Source: Progne subis subis (Eukaryota; Chordata; Aves; Passeriformes; Hirundinidae). From it: 64,000 nt of DNA. Position 1 is the stretch's first letter, and each line of letters starts with the position of its first letter. Made by a program: the position numbers and the translations under genes. Where the stretch lies: NCBI GenBank assembly GCA_022316685.1, contig JAKJHU010001644.1, positions 1 through 64,000 on the forward strand. Reading direction: 5' to 3'. Shown one piece after another: positions 31,327 to 40,875 of the stretch. The notes beneath the pieces are model-generated. The model was not told where the DNA came from and did no database searches. It saw only the letters and a list, made by a program, of their open reading frames with translations.

Positions 31327-32160
31327 GTGAAAACAAAAAGAATGGTTTACTCACGTCTGGAAATCCCAGGGCTGGAGCTGACATGAGGGCCTTCTTTAGC
31401 TGGTCGAAGGCTCGTGTTGCTTCTTTTGGAGATCCCTGCTCCCTTCCATGATCAAGGCACACAGAGGTTTAACAAACAACCCATAGTTAGAAATCGACAG
31501 TCTGCACCACCCTGTCATGCCTAGAAAAGTTCTCAGTTCTTTTACTGTCTGGAGTTTTGGGGTCTGGCATATTGCTTCCTTGTGATCCTGTCCTAAGGTT
31601 CTTGGTTCAGTACTAACCTCATAGCCCAAATAAATAACTGTTTGTTTCACCATCTGGGCTTTCTTCATGCAATATGCATGAAGATATGCAATACCCCTGT
31701 AGGCCCAAAAAGTTTAGGAGGCTTACCATCCACTCCAGACATACCTCTTGAGTTTTGGTGGCTATCAGGAGGTCATCCACATACTGTAACAGTTGTCTTC
31801 CTGATGGAGCTTCCCAGGATTCCAGAACTTTTGCTAGTTGTTCTCCAAACAAGGTGGGCAATTTTTTTTTTTTTATTTTTTTTTTTAAACTCCTGCAGAA
31901 GCACTGTCCATGTGAGCTGACTTTTTTATTCAAATGCAAAAATTTTTGGCTGGCTTCATGGAGAGGAAGGCAAAAGAAAGCATCCTTTAAATCTAAAACA
32001 GTAAACCATGTTAGTTCAGGTGTTAAACAAGTTAACAAAGTGTAAGGGTTGGGAACCACTGGGTATAAATCCTCAGTTATCCTATTAACAGCTATGATCC
32101 ATCAGGCTTTTTAATAGAAAAAAAATTCAATCACTACGCTAATCCCTTAACTTTTCTTCA
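31256..32160 (-). pseudogene. pol: Provirus E reverse transcriptase
   Basis: 31619-32059 has the palm start (VLDLKDAFFCLPLH) and the catalytic LLQYVDDLLIAT near 31770-31800. A low-complexity A-rich insertion (poly-Lys in translation, near 31860-31890) disrupts the domain between them. The thumb follows in shifted frames (TVKELRTFLGMTGWCR). Gamma-type. Confidence 0.8.
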
Positions 32161-32492
32161 GGGGGTATTGCTTAACTCTAACTAGTTGTTTTCCTTTTTT
32201 TTTTTTAAACTTATCTTGCACTGGGGGTGCATTCTTTGCTCTCCTGATATGTTAGAAGCTCAGACCCCAGAAAATACCTGATCTATTATTTTCCTGTAAA
32301 TCTCACCTTCACTTTTAACTTTAGCCTCATTAGTTATCTACATCAAGCTTAACAATTTCACATGTTGTTGATCCTCAACCTCCAAAGTAATCTCTCCATT
32401 TTTAAATACTATTTTTTTTAGGGTTTTTTTTTTTTTGCCTCTAATAGTTCCAATAAATCCCTACCCAAAAGTGCTGATGAAGCATTGGGCAT

Positions 32493-32696
32493 TTATAAAA
32501 ACCTGTGAATTCCCAATTGTTTCCCAAGTTTATATTTCAATGGTCTACAAAAATAGGCTTTTTTAGATTGGCCATTTACCCCTTTTACCATAACATAATC
32601 ATCTGTTATTGGTATTAAATCTTTATTTAACACTGAATATGTTGCCCCTGTGTTCATCAAAAACTTCATTTCTTTTTCTCTGTTCCCTAGTTTCAT
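32493..32696 (-). pseudogene. Provirus E protease, active site Asp to Asn
   Basis: Opens with KEMKFLMNTGATYSVLN: the catalytic DTG reads NTG, which would abolish cleavage. The following flap region (YVMVKGVNGQSKKAYF) is well kept. Confidence 0.7.
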
Positions 32697-32809
32697 TATA
32701 ACTAGAGGGTCTCCTAAGGTAAGATCCTCCGTCCTTCTTAGTTTTTCTTAACATGAGCAAACACTGCCTCCCCGTTGTGATGTCCTCTTCTTTGGTTTGT
32801 TTCTGAGTC

Positions 32810-33060
32810 CATTATGCTGTAGGAACCTTTGGAGAGGGCTCCTCTTCCTCACTGTCACTGCTGGGCAGTGGGAGAGATTTAGGAGTAAGTGGAGTAGACG
32901 GAGTAGGGGATAAAATAGAAGATGAAGCTGAACTTGAAATCAGCTGTGCTTAGACTAGAGACAGAGTTGAAATAGAAATTGCTTTGGTTAAAGATGCAGT
33001 TGGAGTTAAAGGTGGAGCTGGAGTTGAAACAGAAATCTTTGCTCTAAATCAGCTTGATCA
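32810..33060 (-). pseudogene. gag: Provirus E gag remnant, Pro/Ser/Thr-rich
   Basis: A minus-strand frame with PTPSTPLTPKSLPLPSSDSE and acidic text looks like the p12-type linker of gamma-type Gag. Capsid and nucleocapsid, which should lie between it and protease, are not recognisable, so a deletion is likely. Confidence 0.5.
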
Positions 33061-33224
33061 AGGAGTTGTTGTTTACACTGGGCACACTCTCTGTACCGGT
33101 TAGCAGAAGAACAATAGTAGCATCCTGCACAAATTTTACACTGCCAAAAGCACCCAGGCACAGTGACAACTTCTAGATGCACCAAAAGCTGCAGGAAAAT
33201 TCCCAAAAATACAAGATATTCCAT
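33006..33224 (-). CDS. Small Cys-rich frame with signal-like start in provirus E
   Basis: ATG at 33224 opens 72 codons. Residues 1-22 are hydrophobic and signal-like (MEYLVFLGIFLQLLVHLEV). A cluster of Cys follows (CFWQCKICAGCYYC, then CAQC), then a helical, charged end. Spacing C-x3-C-x2-C-x2-C-x2-C suggests metal or disulphides. It lies where gag should start and overlaps the Pro-rich remnant in another frame. It could equally be the corrupted start of Gag. No family recognised. Confidence 0.3.
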   Translation of the reverse strand: MEYLVFLGIFLQLLVHLEVVTVPGCFWQCKICAGCYYCSSANRYRECAQCKQQLLDQADLEQRFLFQLQLHL

Positions 33225-34931
33225 TCACTTCTTTTCGACTTTCTAAATTGTCCACAGCCCATTGCTCCTACTCCAGAGCCACTAGTCTCCCAACAGACAT
33301 CTGATATAAACCTTCTAAATACATTCTCTTATTTTCTCTGTCTATTCACCAGTTTTCTGAATTCACAGACTCCTACAAGTCAAGCCTAAACCACTTAGGT
33401 AAAGGAATTCCTTTTATTCATCTGGCCAGATTGAGTTCTCACACCAAAGTTACCCTTATTTTAATTCCAACAATTTACAGACACAGTTTCCATACCTAAA
33501 ATCACAACTAAGTTCTTGCCAAGGGTTTCTATTCCTTCTTGCCAAACTGGTTCTGTCCTTTGTCTGTCCTAAATCTACTTCAAAAACATTCACGCTTCAG
33601 CTCTCAGAGGCTAATAAATTCTTTCACTCAGATATGCTGCACTTAAAACTTTTAACACAAGATGGATGTTGCCTCAAAAATACAGTTACAATGAACACCC
33701 TCCCGGTAACCAAAACACACACACCACAGTCACAGCGGGGAGGGGGCTTTAAGGGTTTTCATGCACCTCACTCGCTTCGTTTTTCCCCGGCCGTTTCAGT
33801 CTCCTGAAAACGGAACCGCGGGTCCAAACTCCTCAATCGCTTCGTGCTGGTAGCACGTCTCAACAAACTCTCTCACAATCTTTCTCACAGTCAGGATGCA
33901 TTCACACAGTGTAACAACCACAAATCAGGATTTGCCCTTACAATTGCTAGTCCCGGAGTTTAGCAAACTGAGCCCTCTATGGCACAACAAATGGCAAAAT
34001 CCCCTTCTGCCAGCAACAACAATCCGAGCTCTCCACGGCCCGGTACAACAGCTTAACAGCTTTCTCTGCTGGCAACCAAGTACAACTGCCCAGATACCAA
34101 TCAAGCTTGCAAGCACGCTACAGAAGCACAAGATGTGTGTGGGATATCTCCCACGACTTACCAACAACCTTTCCTGACCATGCGTATGCCTTACAGGTCA
34201 AATCACTAACAACACAAACTCTTACAGAACACAACACACACGGTGCACCAATAATTCTTCCACATTCCCACAAAACACAAATCTGTGCACACCACACACA
34301 CATACACACACACACGGCGCGCGCGGAGCCGCAATCAGGATTTTCTGCAACCCATGACGGGACCCTTTGCATCTTAAGACTCAGGCTAGCCGCTCGAATT
34401 ATGGATGACCAAGGTACCTTTAAACCAAAAACTGACAACAAAACCGGTTAACCTATTGCCGCTGTTGCCCCCACCACGGGACACAGATTATCAAGGCACA
34501 ACAAAAACCGGTTGCCGCTCCCCACCACGGGACACAGGTTCAAAAACTGAGAGCAAAACCGGTTATCCTATTGCCGCTGTTGCCCCCACCATGGGACACA
34601 GATTATCAAGGCACAACAAAAACCGGTTGCCACTCCCCACCAAGGGACACAGGTTACCAAACCAAACCAAGCCAAACCAGGCTCTGCAGAGCAACCAAGG
34701 CATGCGTTGTACATGAGACATCTCTCAGTGTCTTACCAACCGCCTATACCAAAAAGGTACCTATTTTTCAAGTATACACATACCTTTTTGTCCGGAGTTT
34801 TAGTAGTCAGGAGTTCTTGTCTGCTGCTGGATGAACAGGTCGTGCAGCGGAGCCCACTCTTCCAGGAATGTCCCGGGGGCGCCCTGAGGGGGTCCTCCAC
34901 CCGAGCTGGTCTCACAGCCGAGCAGAACCTT
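33225..34931 (-). other. Provirus E leader region
   Basis: 1.7 kb between the primer site and the first readable gag-like text. No matrix domain is recognised. It contains a 115-bp tandem duplication at about 34430-34658 and a CA-rich stretch (34280-34315). Confidence 0.5.
34430..34658. repeat. Two 115-bp tandem units in the E leader
   Basis: Each unit contains two ACCGGTT palindromes and two variants of CCACCACGGGACACAG. First ACCGGTT sites lie at about 34443 and 34558. The placement downstream of the primer site on the viral strand fits the packaging region. Confidence 0.85.
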
Positions 34932-34949
34932 CTCCTGGCTGGCTCGCCA
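34932..34949 (-). promoter_or_regulatory. Provirus E primer binding site, tRNA-Arg
   Basis: On the minus strand, TGGCGAGCCAGCCAGGAG, an 18-base match to what I know of the 3' end of vertebrate tRNA-Arg, three bases after the 5' LTR. Confidence 0.8.
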
Positions 34950-34952
34950 AAT

Positions 34953-35556
34953 TGAGTCATTGAAAACCGATATAGTCACGGACAAAGACCCTCTAACTGA
35001 TTAAAGTTAGAAAGTGGTATGTTTATTCACCGGCGGGCGGCACGGGAGTCATCTCCGAAAGGCGTGGCCGCCCCGAACAAGGCTCTTTGCTCTCTATTTA
35101 TTCTCCAAGATCTTACATACAATACATATGCATAACCCCAGCACCTCCCATCCCTGCTCTGTATTAAAATGAGGCTGTCAGTCCTTCACGCGAGCGCAGT
35201 TCTTCTCTTGAATTGGGTCGGTGGTCTCGAATTGGGTCAGTGGTCTCAAAGGATGAAGTCAGGAGAGTCTTCATCAGGTCTCTGTGACCCTCTGGCACTG
35301 TCCAAGGTCCCCTGCTTCGTGATTGATTGGTACCAAGTCCAGGTGCTGGCCATTGTTCTTAGTGGTTTCAATCTGTTCTTATGACGGTTCACTTACTCCA
35401 CTTTTTCTATAAACAAGCTCATAATATAATAGTTAGCTCTAGCTTGGGCATCTAATAATCATTAACCTACAGTTTGCTAATCTAACTTACAACTTGATCA
35501 ATATAAATTGCTTCTAACCCTTAGCTAAAACCTTAATTCATTAAAGTCATGTATCA
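34953..35556 (-). mobile_element. Provirus E 5' LTR (604 bp)
   Basis: The partner of 28384-28987. Its upstream end abuts the TGTGAGGTCACAAATGG that also opens unit U3, so it lies at the exact left edge of repeat unit U2. Confidence 0.9.
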
Positions 35557-35559
35557 TTG

Positions 35560-35694
35560 TGAGGTCACAAATGGCATGACAGCGGCCTGAGGCTGGGCTG
35601 CGATGTCACACCGTGTGGCGGCCCCAGCATTGTGAGGTCACCGGGCCATCCCTATATAAGGCGGGCCGGCCCCACAGCCGCCAGTGCAGTGGCG
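35560..35694 (+). promoter_or_regulatory. U2 promoter: CRE-like sites and TATA box
   Basis: TGAGGTCA occurs at 35560-35567 and 35633-35640, one base from the cAMP-response element TGACGTCA. TATATAA is at 35653-35659. A transcript starting about 30 bases downstream would have a 5' leader of only about a dozen bases before ATG 35695. U3 has the same layout. Proximal CRE-like plus TATA promoters are known from CREM-driven testis genes; relevance here is inference. Confidence 0.45.
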
Positions 35695-36936
35695 ATGGCA
35701 GGTGTCGGAGCCGTGAGCGACGTCAGCGTCCTGCTGGCTGCACTTGCCCTGCTGCTGGCCACTGCGGCTGTCCGCTGGGTCATTGGCCACCGGGCACGGC
35801 AGGGCCGGCAGGCCGGGACTCGGAGGCCGCGCAAGCAGCTCGGGGGCCGGGCCAGGGGCCCTCGCAGGAGCACAGGAGCCCCTATGGCTGCCAGGGCCTC
35901 CGGGCCTGGCACAAGCCCTCGGAAGCATCCCGATGCTCCCGCCACTTGCCCCAAGGGACCCGGCAGCTGCGGCCCCTGCGTCAGCGTGGCCAAGGAGCTG
36001 CAGGGGTTGATGCTGCTGCTCCGGGCTCACCGCGGGACATGGGCTCCGCTTCATCCTGCCATGTGGTGGGCGCTGTGGGTGCACCTGCAGCAGCTGGGCA
36101 AGCCAGGCCACCTGCCCTGCTGTGCCTCGTCCCGCTGCTCCGGGCGCTTCTGTGCCTCTGGCAGGCTCCTCCCAGCCAGAGGGGCCATTCCTGGCTCAGC
36201 TTCCAGCCCTTCCAGGAGATTGTGTTGGACACCAACCATCCCAGGGAGAAGCTCGGCCCGGCCCACATCCAGCCTTCCGGGAGCTTCCACCGCCTCTGAC
36301 GGCCTCCAACCCTGCAAGTCCCTCCCTGCTCTCAACCACCTCCCTCCCTCGCAGAACCTCCCCAGCGCCGAGACGCCGCCTCCCTCCCAGCAGCTTGCCA
36401 CAGCCTCCATCCCTGCTGAGAGCCCCCAGCCCTTCAAGATCCTGCGCCTGCCAAGACCTGTCCCTGGCACCCAGTTCCTGCCTCCCTCCCACACATTCCC
36501 TCCTGGAGGCCTCCAGCCCTCCCGGCCTCTCAGGAAAGCCTCAGCGCCTGCGCACCCTCAGCAAGCGCTGGACACCTCCTTCTGCTCCCTTCCACATCAA
36601 CAGCATCCCGTGCACTTCGAGAGCCCCGGCGTGTCCCAGGGCACTGACACGGCCAGGGAAAGCTGGCAAGCACAAACAGGAGCCCAGCTGGAGAAGGAGA
36701 GGCATTCCCAGGAGCAGGTGGCTGAGCCACAAGCATCCTGCAGCCACCAGTGTCCAGCGCAGGGCTCCCAGGATGCTGTGCCTGACTCAGGCAGCAACAG
36801 CCCCAGCTGGGTGGCACAGACGGCGCCCACGAGACCATGGCGCTTGCGTGGTCTCCAGGAGGCTGCCCCGAGACGGCCCCCGCAGCCCAGGCAGGTGGTC
36901 ACAGGCCTCGGAGGGCCCTTCCACCCTAGGTGTTAA
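35695..36936 (+). CDS. Unknown 413-residue frame, U2 copy
   Basis: ATG in a good context (GGCGATGG). Residues 8-26 form a hydrophobic, signal-anchor-like segment (VSVLLAALALLLATAAVRW), followed by an Arg-rich stretch, a Cys-containing block (SCGPCVSVAKELQGL; WALWVHLQQLG) and a long Pro/Ser/Gln-rich C-terminal half. The TAA overlaps AATAAA at 36936-36941, giving an extremely compact 3' end. The U3 copy has the same length. Many differences between copies change the amino acid, and two other frames are also long, so purifying selection is not evident. It may be a lineage-specific multicopy gene or open by composition. No family recognised. Confidence 0.35.
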   Translation: MAGVGAVSDVSVLLAALALLLATAAVRWVIGHRARQGRQAGTRRPRKQLGGRARGPRRSTGAPMAARASGPGTSPRKHPDAPATCPKGPGSCGPCVSVAKELQGLMLLLRAHRGTWAPLHPAMWWALWVHLQQLGKPGHLPCCASSRCSGRFCASGRLLPARGAIPGSASSPSRRLCWTPTIPGRSSARPTSSLPGASTASDGLQPCKSLPALNHLPPSQNLPSAETPPPSQQLATASIPAESPQPFKILRLPRPVPGTQFLPPSHTFPPGGLQPSRPLRKASAPAHPQQALDTSFCSLPHQQHPVHFESPGVSQGTDTARESWQAQTGAQLEKERHSQEQVAEPQASCSHQCPAQGSQDAVPDSGSNSPSWVAQTAPTRPWRLRGLQEAAPRRPPQPRQVVTGLGGPFHPRC

Positions 36937-36941
36937 ATAAA

Positions 36942-38130
36942 TTAGCATTCCCCCAAAGAGCTGTGGCAGGGTTCCTGCTGCGAGAGGGCTCTTTTCTTCC
37001 CAGGAATTGGCTCAGGGCTGGGCTTGCCTACGGGCTGGGGATGCTGGGCCATTCCCAACGACTCGGTTCAAACTCCTGTTTGTCCTCTGAGGCTGAGCAA
37101 GTATCACGTGCAACCCTCACCGGTGTCTTTGTCATTGCCACTGACATCCTTCTGAGAGAGATGCCTGTGGGGCTGACCCATATACCAGTGCTTGGAGGCT
37201 TGGTAGGGACGCAGTTACGGCCCCACTCTGCTTGTCCAAACGCTCCGCTGCCCATCCTTGTGGGAGCTGGTGTTGGAGTGTGTTCATTTGGTTGATCCTG
37301 TCTTTCCTTTTGATCTTGGTGTTTGTGATGTTTTCTTCCCTGTTCCCCTTGGAAAGTGGAGCACGTTGTTTGTCCCTGCTTCGCTAGCGCCCATCCCCCA
37401 GGCTGGAATGGAACCCAACTCTGTTCCACTCCCACCTTCTCCCTGATCGGGGAGTGCCTTGTCCCTGCCTCTAGGCCCTTCCCCGCTCTGGGAAAAAGGC
37501 CTGCGACTGCAGGCAGCTCAGTCTCTCTGGCACCGGCGGCATCGGGGAAGGAGCTAAGGAAGAGCTGCGGCCGGCAGGGCAGGAGCCCAGAATCAAGCCA
37601 TGATATGCCCCAGGACAGAGGGCAAGCGCGGTGCCTTTTGCCATCGACGGTCATCTGGGTCTCTCCAAAGAACCACCACAAGCAGGGATGGGGCAGGCAC
37701 GTGGAACTGGGACTTTGCACCTGGCCAGGGAAGCCCCGCTGCAAGAGCAGCCTCTCCAGCGCTTCACAGCAGTCTGGTGCCTGGCAGCAGCTGATGAGGA
37801 GGAAATGACTCGGGTGGGCACAGGGCCCAGCCTGTGTGGCCGTGGCCGTGTGGCCGTGCCTGCGCCATGCTGCAGCCAGGGGCTGCCTGGTGCTAGCTGT
37901 GGATTGCCCAAGAGGTAGGCCATGGCCGCTCCCTGCAGTCCGTCCCTGCCCGATTTCCCCTTTGCCCAGGGAGGCTCGAGGGCAGGCAAGTGCAGGCTCA
38001 GGAGCTGATGCTGCCCACTGCAGAGTGTCCTGTGGCTCACGTGGAGGCAGCCAGTGGCAGCTCTGGGACTCGTGCAGGGGCGCTGGGGCTGTGACCCCCC
38101 CACTGCCACCAAAGGCTACGGCGGCTGCCT
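36942..38130 (+). other. U2 downstream region shared with U1 and U3
   Basis: About 1.2 kb conserved in all three units but with indels that break every open frame in at least one copy. Contains TTTGATCTTGGTGTTTGTGATG and several Pro/Ser-rich readings. No supported gene. Confidence 0.5.
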
Positions 38131-39497
38131 TGCCGGCACGGTGGGCTGTGGAGCACACTTTGGGGAGCAGAGGGGACACAAGGCAGGCCTCCACTGAAGG
38201 GCTAGCCTGTGTGGGAAGAGCGGGTAGAGTGAAGGGACGCAGGACGCTGCGAGTGGGGCAGTTGAAAGCAGCAGTTGAGGACAGCCGAAGGGCCAAAGAG
38301 AGCAGAAGAACTTGTTGCACATGAGGAGTGGGGGCTGAAGGTGTGTGCTGGCCTTTTGCCGGTGCCTCAGAGGGACCGGCAACCTGAGCGCGTGAGGTGA
38401 TGGGGAACAAAGACACGCAGAGCTCCTTATGCGTCCAGAGAACATGTGCCTGTTGCTGTGTGGGCAGCTGTGTGAGCTGCTGCCGAGATAGCCAGGGGCT
38501 CTGAGGGCACGCCGTCCCTGCTTCCCTCGAGGGGAAGGACAGCACAGCTGCCGCAGCTGCTTGCCAGGGTGCGTGCGCTTTCATCGCTGCCTTGCAGCAA
38601 TGGGTTGGGAGTTGCCAGTGCCCAGAGCCAAGCTGTCCCTCTCCCGCTGTGTGACTCGCAGCAGGCTGGAAGCAGTGCTAGCACGGCCTGCTGCTGCTGG
38701 CCCTGCCTGGCAACAGCAGAGGCTGGCACGGGCAGCCTCTTGCCAGACTGCAGGTGGCCCAGGCAGGACTGGGCTTTCCGTCGGCAGACATGCCCAAGGC
38801 ATGGGGCCGGGCCCATGCGAGCTGTGGCCATCACTCTGGTGATCCAGCGGCAGCACTAATCCTGCCCACTTACAGCAGCTGGGACTGAGCAGCCAGACAC
38901 GTAGCCTGAGCCTGTGGAATGAAGCTGCTCAGGCAGGGCCAGACCTGGAGCAGGGATTCCACTCCTGGTGTGGCCAGCACATCAGGCCATGCAAGTGTTG
39001 CAGCAAGTGCCGAGGAGGCCAGCGGGTTGCTAAGGTGAGCAGCTCTCCTCTGGAGACAGCTTGAGAGAGAGTTGGAGCTGCTCAGGCTGGAGAAGAGAAG
39101 GTTGTGCGGAGGCCTCCCCGTGCCTTGCAGTGTCTACCAGGAGCTCGTAGGGAGCTGCAGAGGCATTCTGTGACAGCAATTGTAGTGAGAGGCTAAGGGC
39201 TTGGAGCTGGCAGGCAGGTGGGGAGAGCTGCCTGGGCATGGGGAACTGCAGTCGCCTTTGTGTCTGCAGGATCTTGTCCGGCACAGGGCAGAGGCTGTTC
39301 CCAGCCAGCAGTTGCACAGCCTTGGGGGAGCCATGGGCTAGGCATTGTTGGCACCTGACCTCTTCCTGATGTGGCCCGGGCTCCTGGGAGAGCTTGGCTG
39401 CTACAGCCTGGGCTCCCATTTTCAGTGGCAGGCCTTTCCTGGCCACCAGGGCCCTGCTGCCTGAGTGGGTCTTGCCGGCCCTGAGGCAGGCGGTGCT
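38131..39497 (+). other. U2-specific downstream region
   Basis: 1.4 kb present only in U2, because the matching part of U3 is missing beyond element C. GC-rich and CAG/CTG-rich. No domain recognised. Confidence 0.45.
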
Positions 39498-39498
39498 G

Positions 39499-39633
39499 TG
39501 AGGTCACAAATGGCGTGACAGTGGCCTGAGGCTGGGCTGTTATGTCACACCGTGTGGTGGCCCCAGCATTGTGAGGTCACCGGGCCATCCCTATATAAGG
39601 CGGGCCGGCCCCACAGCCGCCAGTGCAGTGGCG
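39499..39633 (+). promoter_or_regulatory. U3 promoter: CRE-like sites and TATA box
   Basis: TGAGGTCA at 39499-39506 and 39572-39579, TATATAA at 39592-39598, ATG at 39634. Order and spacing match U2; a few substitutions lie between the sites and none within them. Confidence 0.45.
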
Positions 39634-40875
39634 ATGGCACGTGTCGGAGCCGTGAGCGACGTCAGCGTCCTGCTGGCTGCACTTGCCCGGCTGCTGCCCA
39701 CGGTGGCTGTCCGCTGGGTCATTGGCCACGGGGCAAGGCAGGGCCGGCAGGCCGGGACTCGGAGGCCGCGCAAGCAGCTCGGGGGCCAGGCCAGGGGCCC
39801 ACGCAGGAGCCCAGGAGCCCCTATGGCTGCCAGGGCCTCCGGGCCTGGCACAAGCCCTCGGAAGGGTCCCGATGCTCCCGCCACTTGCCCCAAGGGACCC
39901 GGCAGCTGCGGCCCCTGCGTCAGCGTGGCCAAGGAGCTGCAGGGGCTGATGCTGCTGCTCCAGGCTCACCGTGGGACATGGGCTCCGCTTCATCCTGCCA
40001 TGTGGTGGGCGCTGTGGGTGCACCCGCAGAAGCTGGGCAAGCGAGGCCACCTGCCCTGCTGTGCCTCGTCCCGCTGCTCCGGGCGCTTCTGTGCCTCCGC
40101 CAGGCTCCTCCCAGCCAGAGGGGCCATTCCTGGCACAGCTTCCAGCTCTTCCAGGAGATTGTGTTGGACACCAACCATCCCAGGGAGAAGCTCGGCCCGG
40201 CCCAGATCCAGCCTTCCGGGAGCTTCCACCGCCTCTGACGGCCTCCAACCCTGCAAGTCCCTCCCAGCTCTCAACCACCTCCCTCCCTCGCAGAACCTCC
40301 CCAGTGCCGAGACGCCGCCTCCCTCCCAGCAGCTTGCCACAGCCTCCATCCCTGCTGAGAGCCCCCAGCCCTTCAAGATCCTGCGCCTGCCAAGACCTGT
40401 CGCTGGCGCCCACTTCCTGCCTCCCTCCCACACATTCCCTCCTGGAGGCCTTCAGTCCTCCCGGCCTCTCAGGAAAGCCTCAGCGCCTGCGCACCCTCAG
40501 CAAGCGCTGGACACCTCCTTCTGCTCCCTTCCACATCAACAGCGTCCCGTGCACATCGAGAGCCCCGGCGTGTCCCAGGGCACTGACACGGCCAGGGAAA
40601 GCTGGCAAGCACAAACAGGAGCCCAGCTGGAGAAGGAGAGGCATTCCCAGGAGCAGGTGGCTGAGCCACAAGCATCCTGCAGCCACCAGTGTCCAGCGCA
40701 GGGCTCCCAGGATGCTGTGCCTGACTCAGGCAGCAACAACCCCAGCTGGGTGGCACAGACGGCGCACACGAGACCATGGCGCTTGCGTGGTCTCCAGGAG
40801 GCTGCCCCGAGACGGCCCCCGCAGCCCAGGCAGGTGGTCACAGGCCTCGGAGGGCCCTTCCACCCTAGGTGTTAA
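39634..40875 (+). CDS. Unknown 413-residue frame, U3 copy
   Basis: Same length, start context and overlapping stop/AATAAA (40875-40880) as U2. The hydrophobic segment is interrupted by an Arg (residues 9-18: SVLLAALARL), unlike U2. Scattered substitutions elsewhere are mostly replacements. No indels relative to U2 over 1242 bases. Function unknown. Confidence 0.35.
   Translation: MARVGAVSDVSVLLAALARLLPTVAVRWVIGHGARQGRQAGTRRPRKQLGGQARGPRRSPGAPMAARASGPGTSPRKGPDAPATCPKGPGSCGPCVSVAKELQGLMLLLQAHRGTWAPLHPAMWWALWVHPQKLGKRGHLPCCASSRCSGRFCASARLLPARGAIPGTASSSSRRLCWTPTIPGRSSARPRSSLPGASTASDGLQPCKSLPALNHLPPSQNLPSAETPPPSQQLATASIPAESPQPFKILRLPRPVAGAHFLPPSHTFPPGGLQSSRPLRKASAPAHPQQALDTSFCSLPHQQRPVHIESPGVSQGTDTARESWQAQTGAQLEKERHSQEQVAEPQASCSHQCPAQGSQDAVPDSGSNNPSWVAQTAHTRPWRLRGLQEAAPRRPPQPRQVVTGLGGPFHPRC

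Larger units (their letters stand above)
28384..35556 (-). mobile_element. Provirus E (class I), antisense
   Basis: Paired 604-bp LTRs, a tRNA-Arg primer site at the 5' LTR, remnants of gag, protease, reverse transcriptase, RNase H, integrase and a gutted env, all on the minus strand. It lies between U1 and U2. The flanking bases do not form a target duplication, so the two ends now belong to different host contexts. Confidence 0.9.
35557..39497 (+). repeat. Segmental repeat unit U2 (about 3.94 kb)
   Basis: Begins TTGTGAGGTCACAAATGG; unit U3 begins with the same text at 39496. The first 2.55 kb is closely matched in U3, up to the point where U3 is cut by element C. 38131-39497 has no second copy here. 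It has the structure of a direct tandem duplication. Confidence 0.9.

Noticed and set aside
34280..34320. CA-rich stretch as a Z-DNA element
   Set aside because: Short and interrupted; nothing beyond a small microsatellite.
35613..36299. Alternative 228-codon frame in U2 and U3
   Set aside because: Also present in both full units, but it has no ATG in the TATA-proximal context. I kept only the frame starting at the first downstream ATG, and neither is proven.
37028..38584. Minus-strand 518-codon frame in U2
   Set aside because: Broken by indels in both U1 and U3, so not conserved; GC-rich antisense reading.
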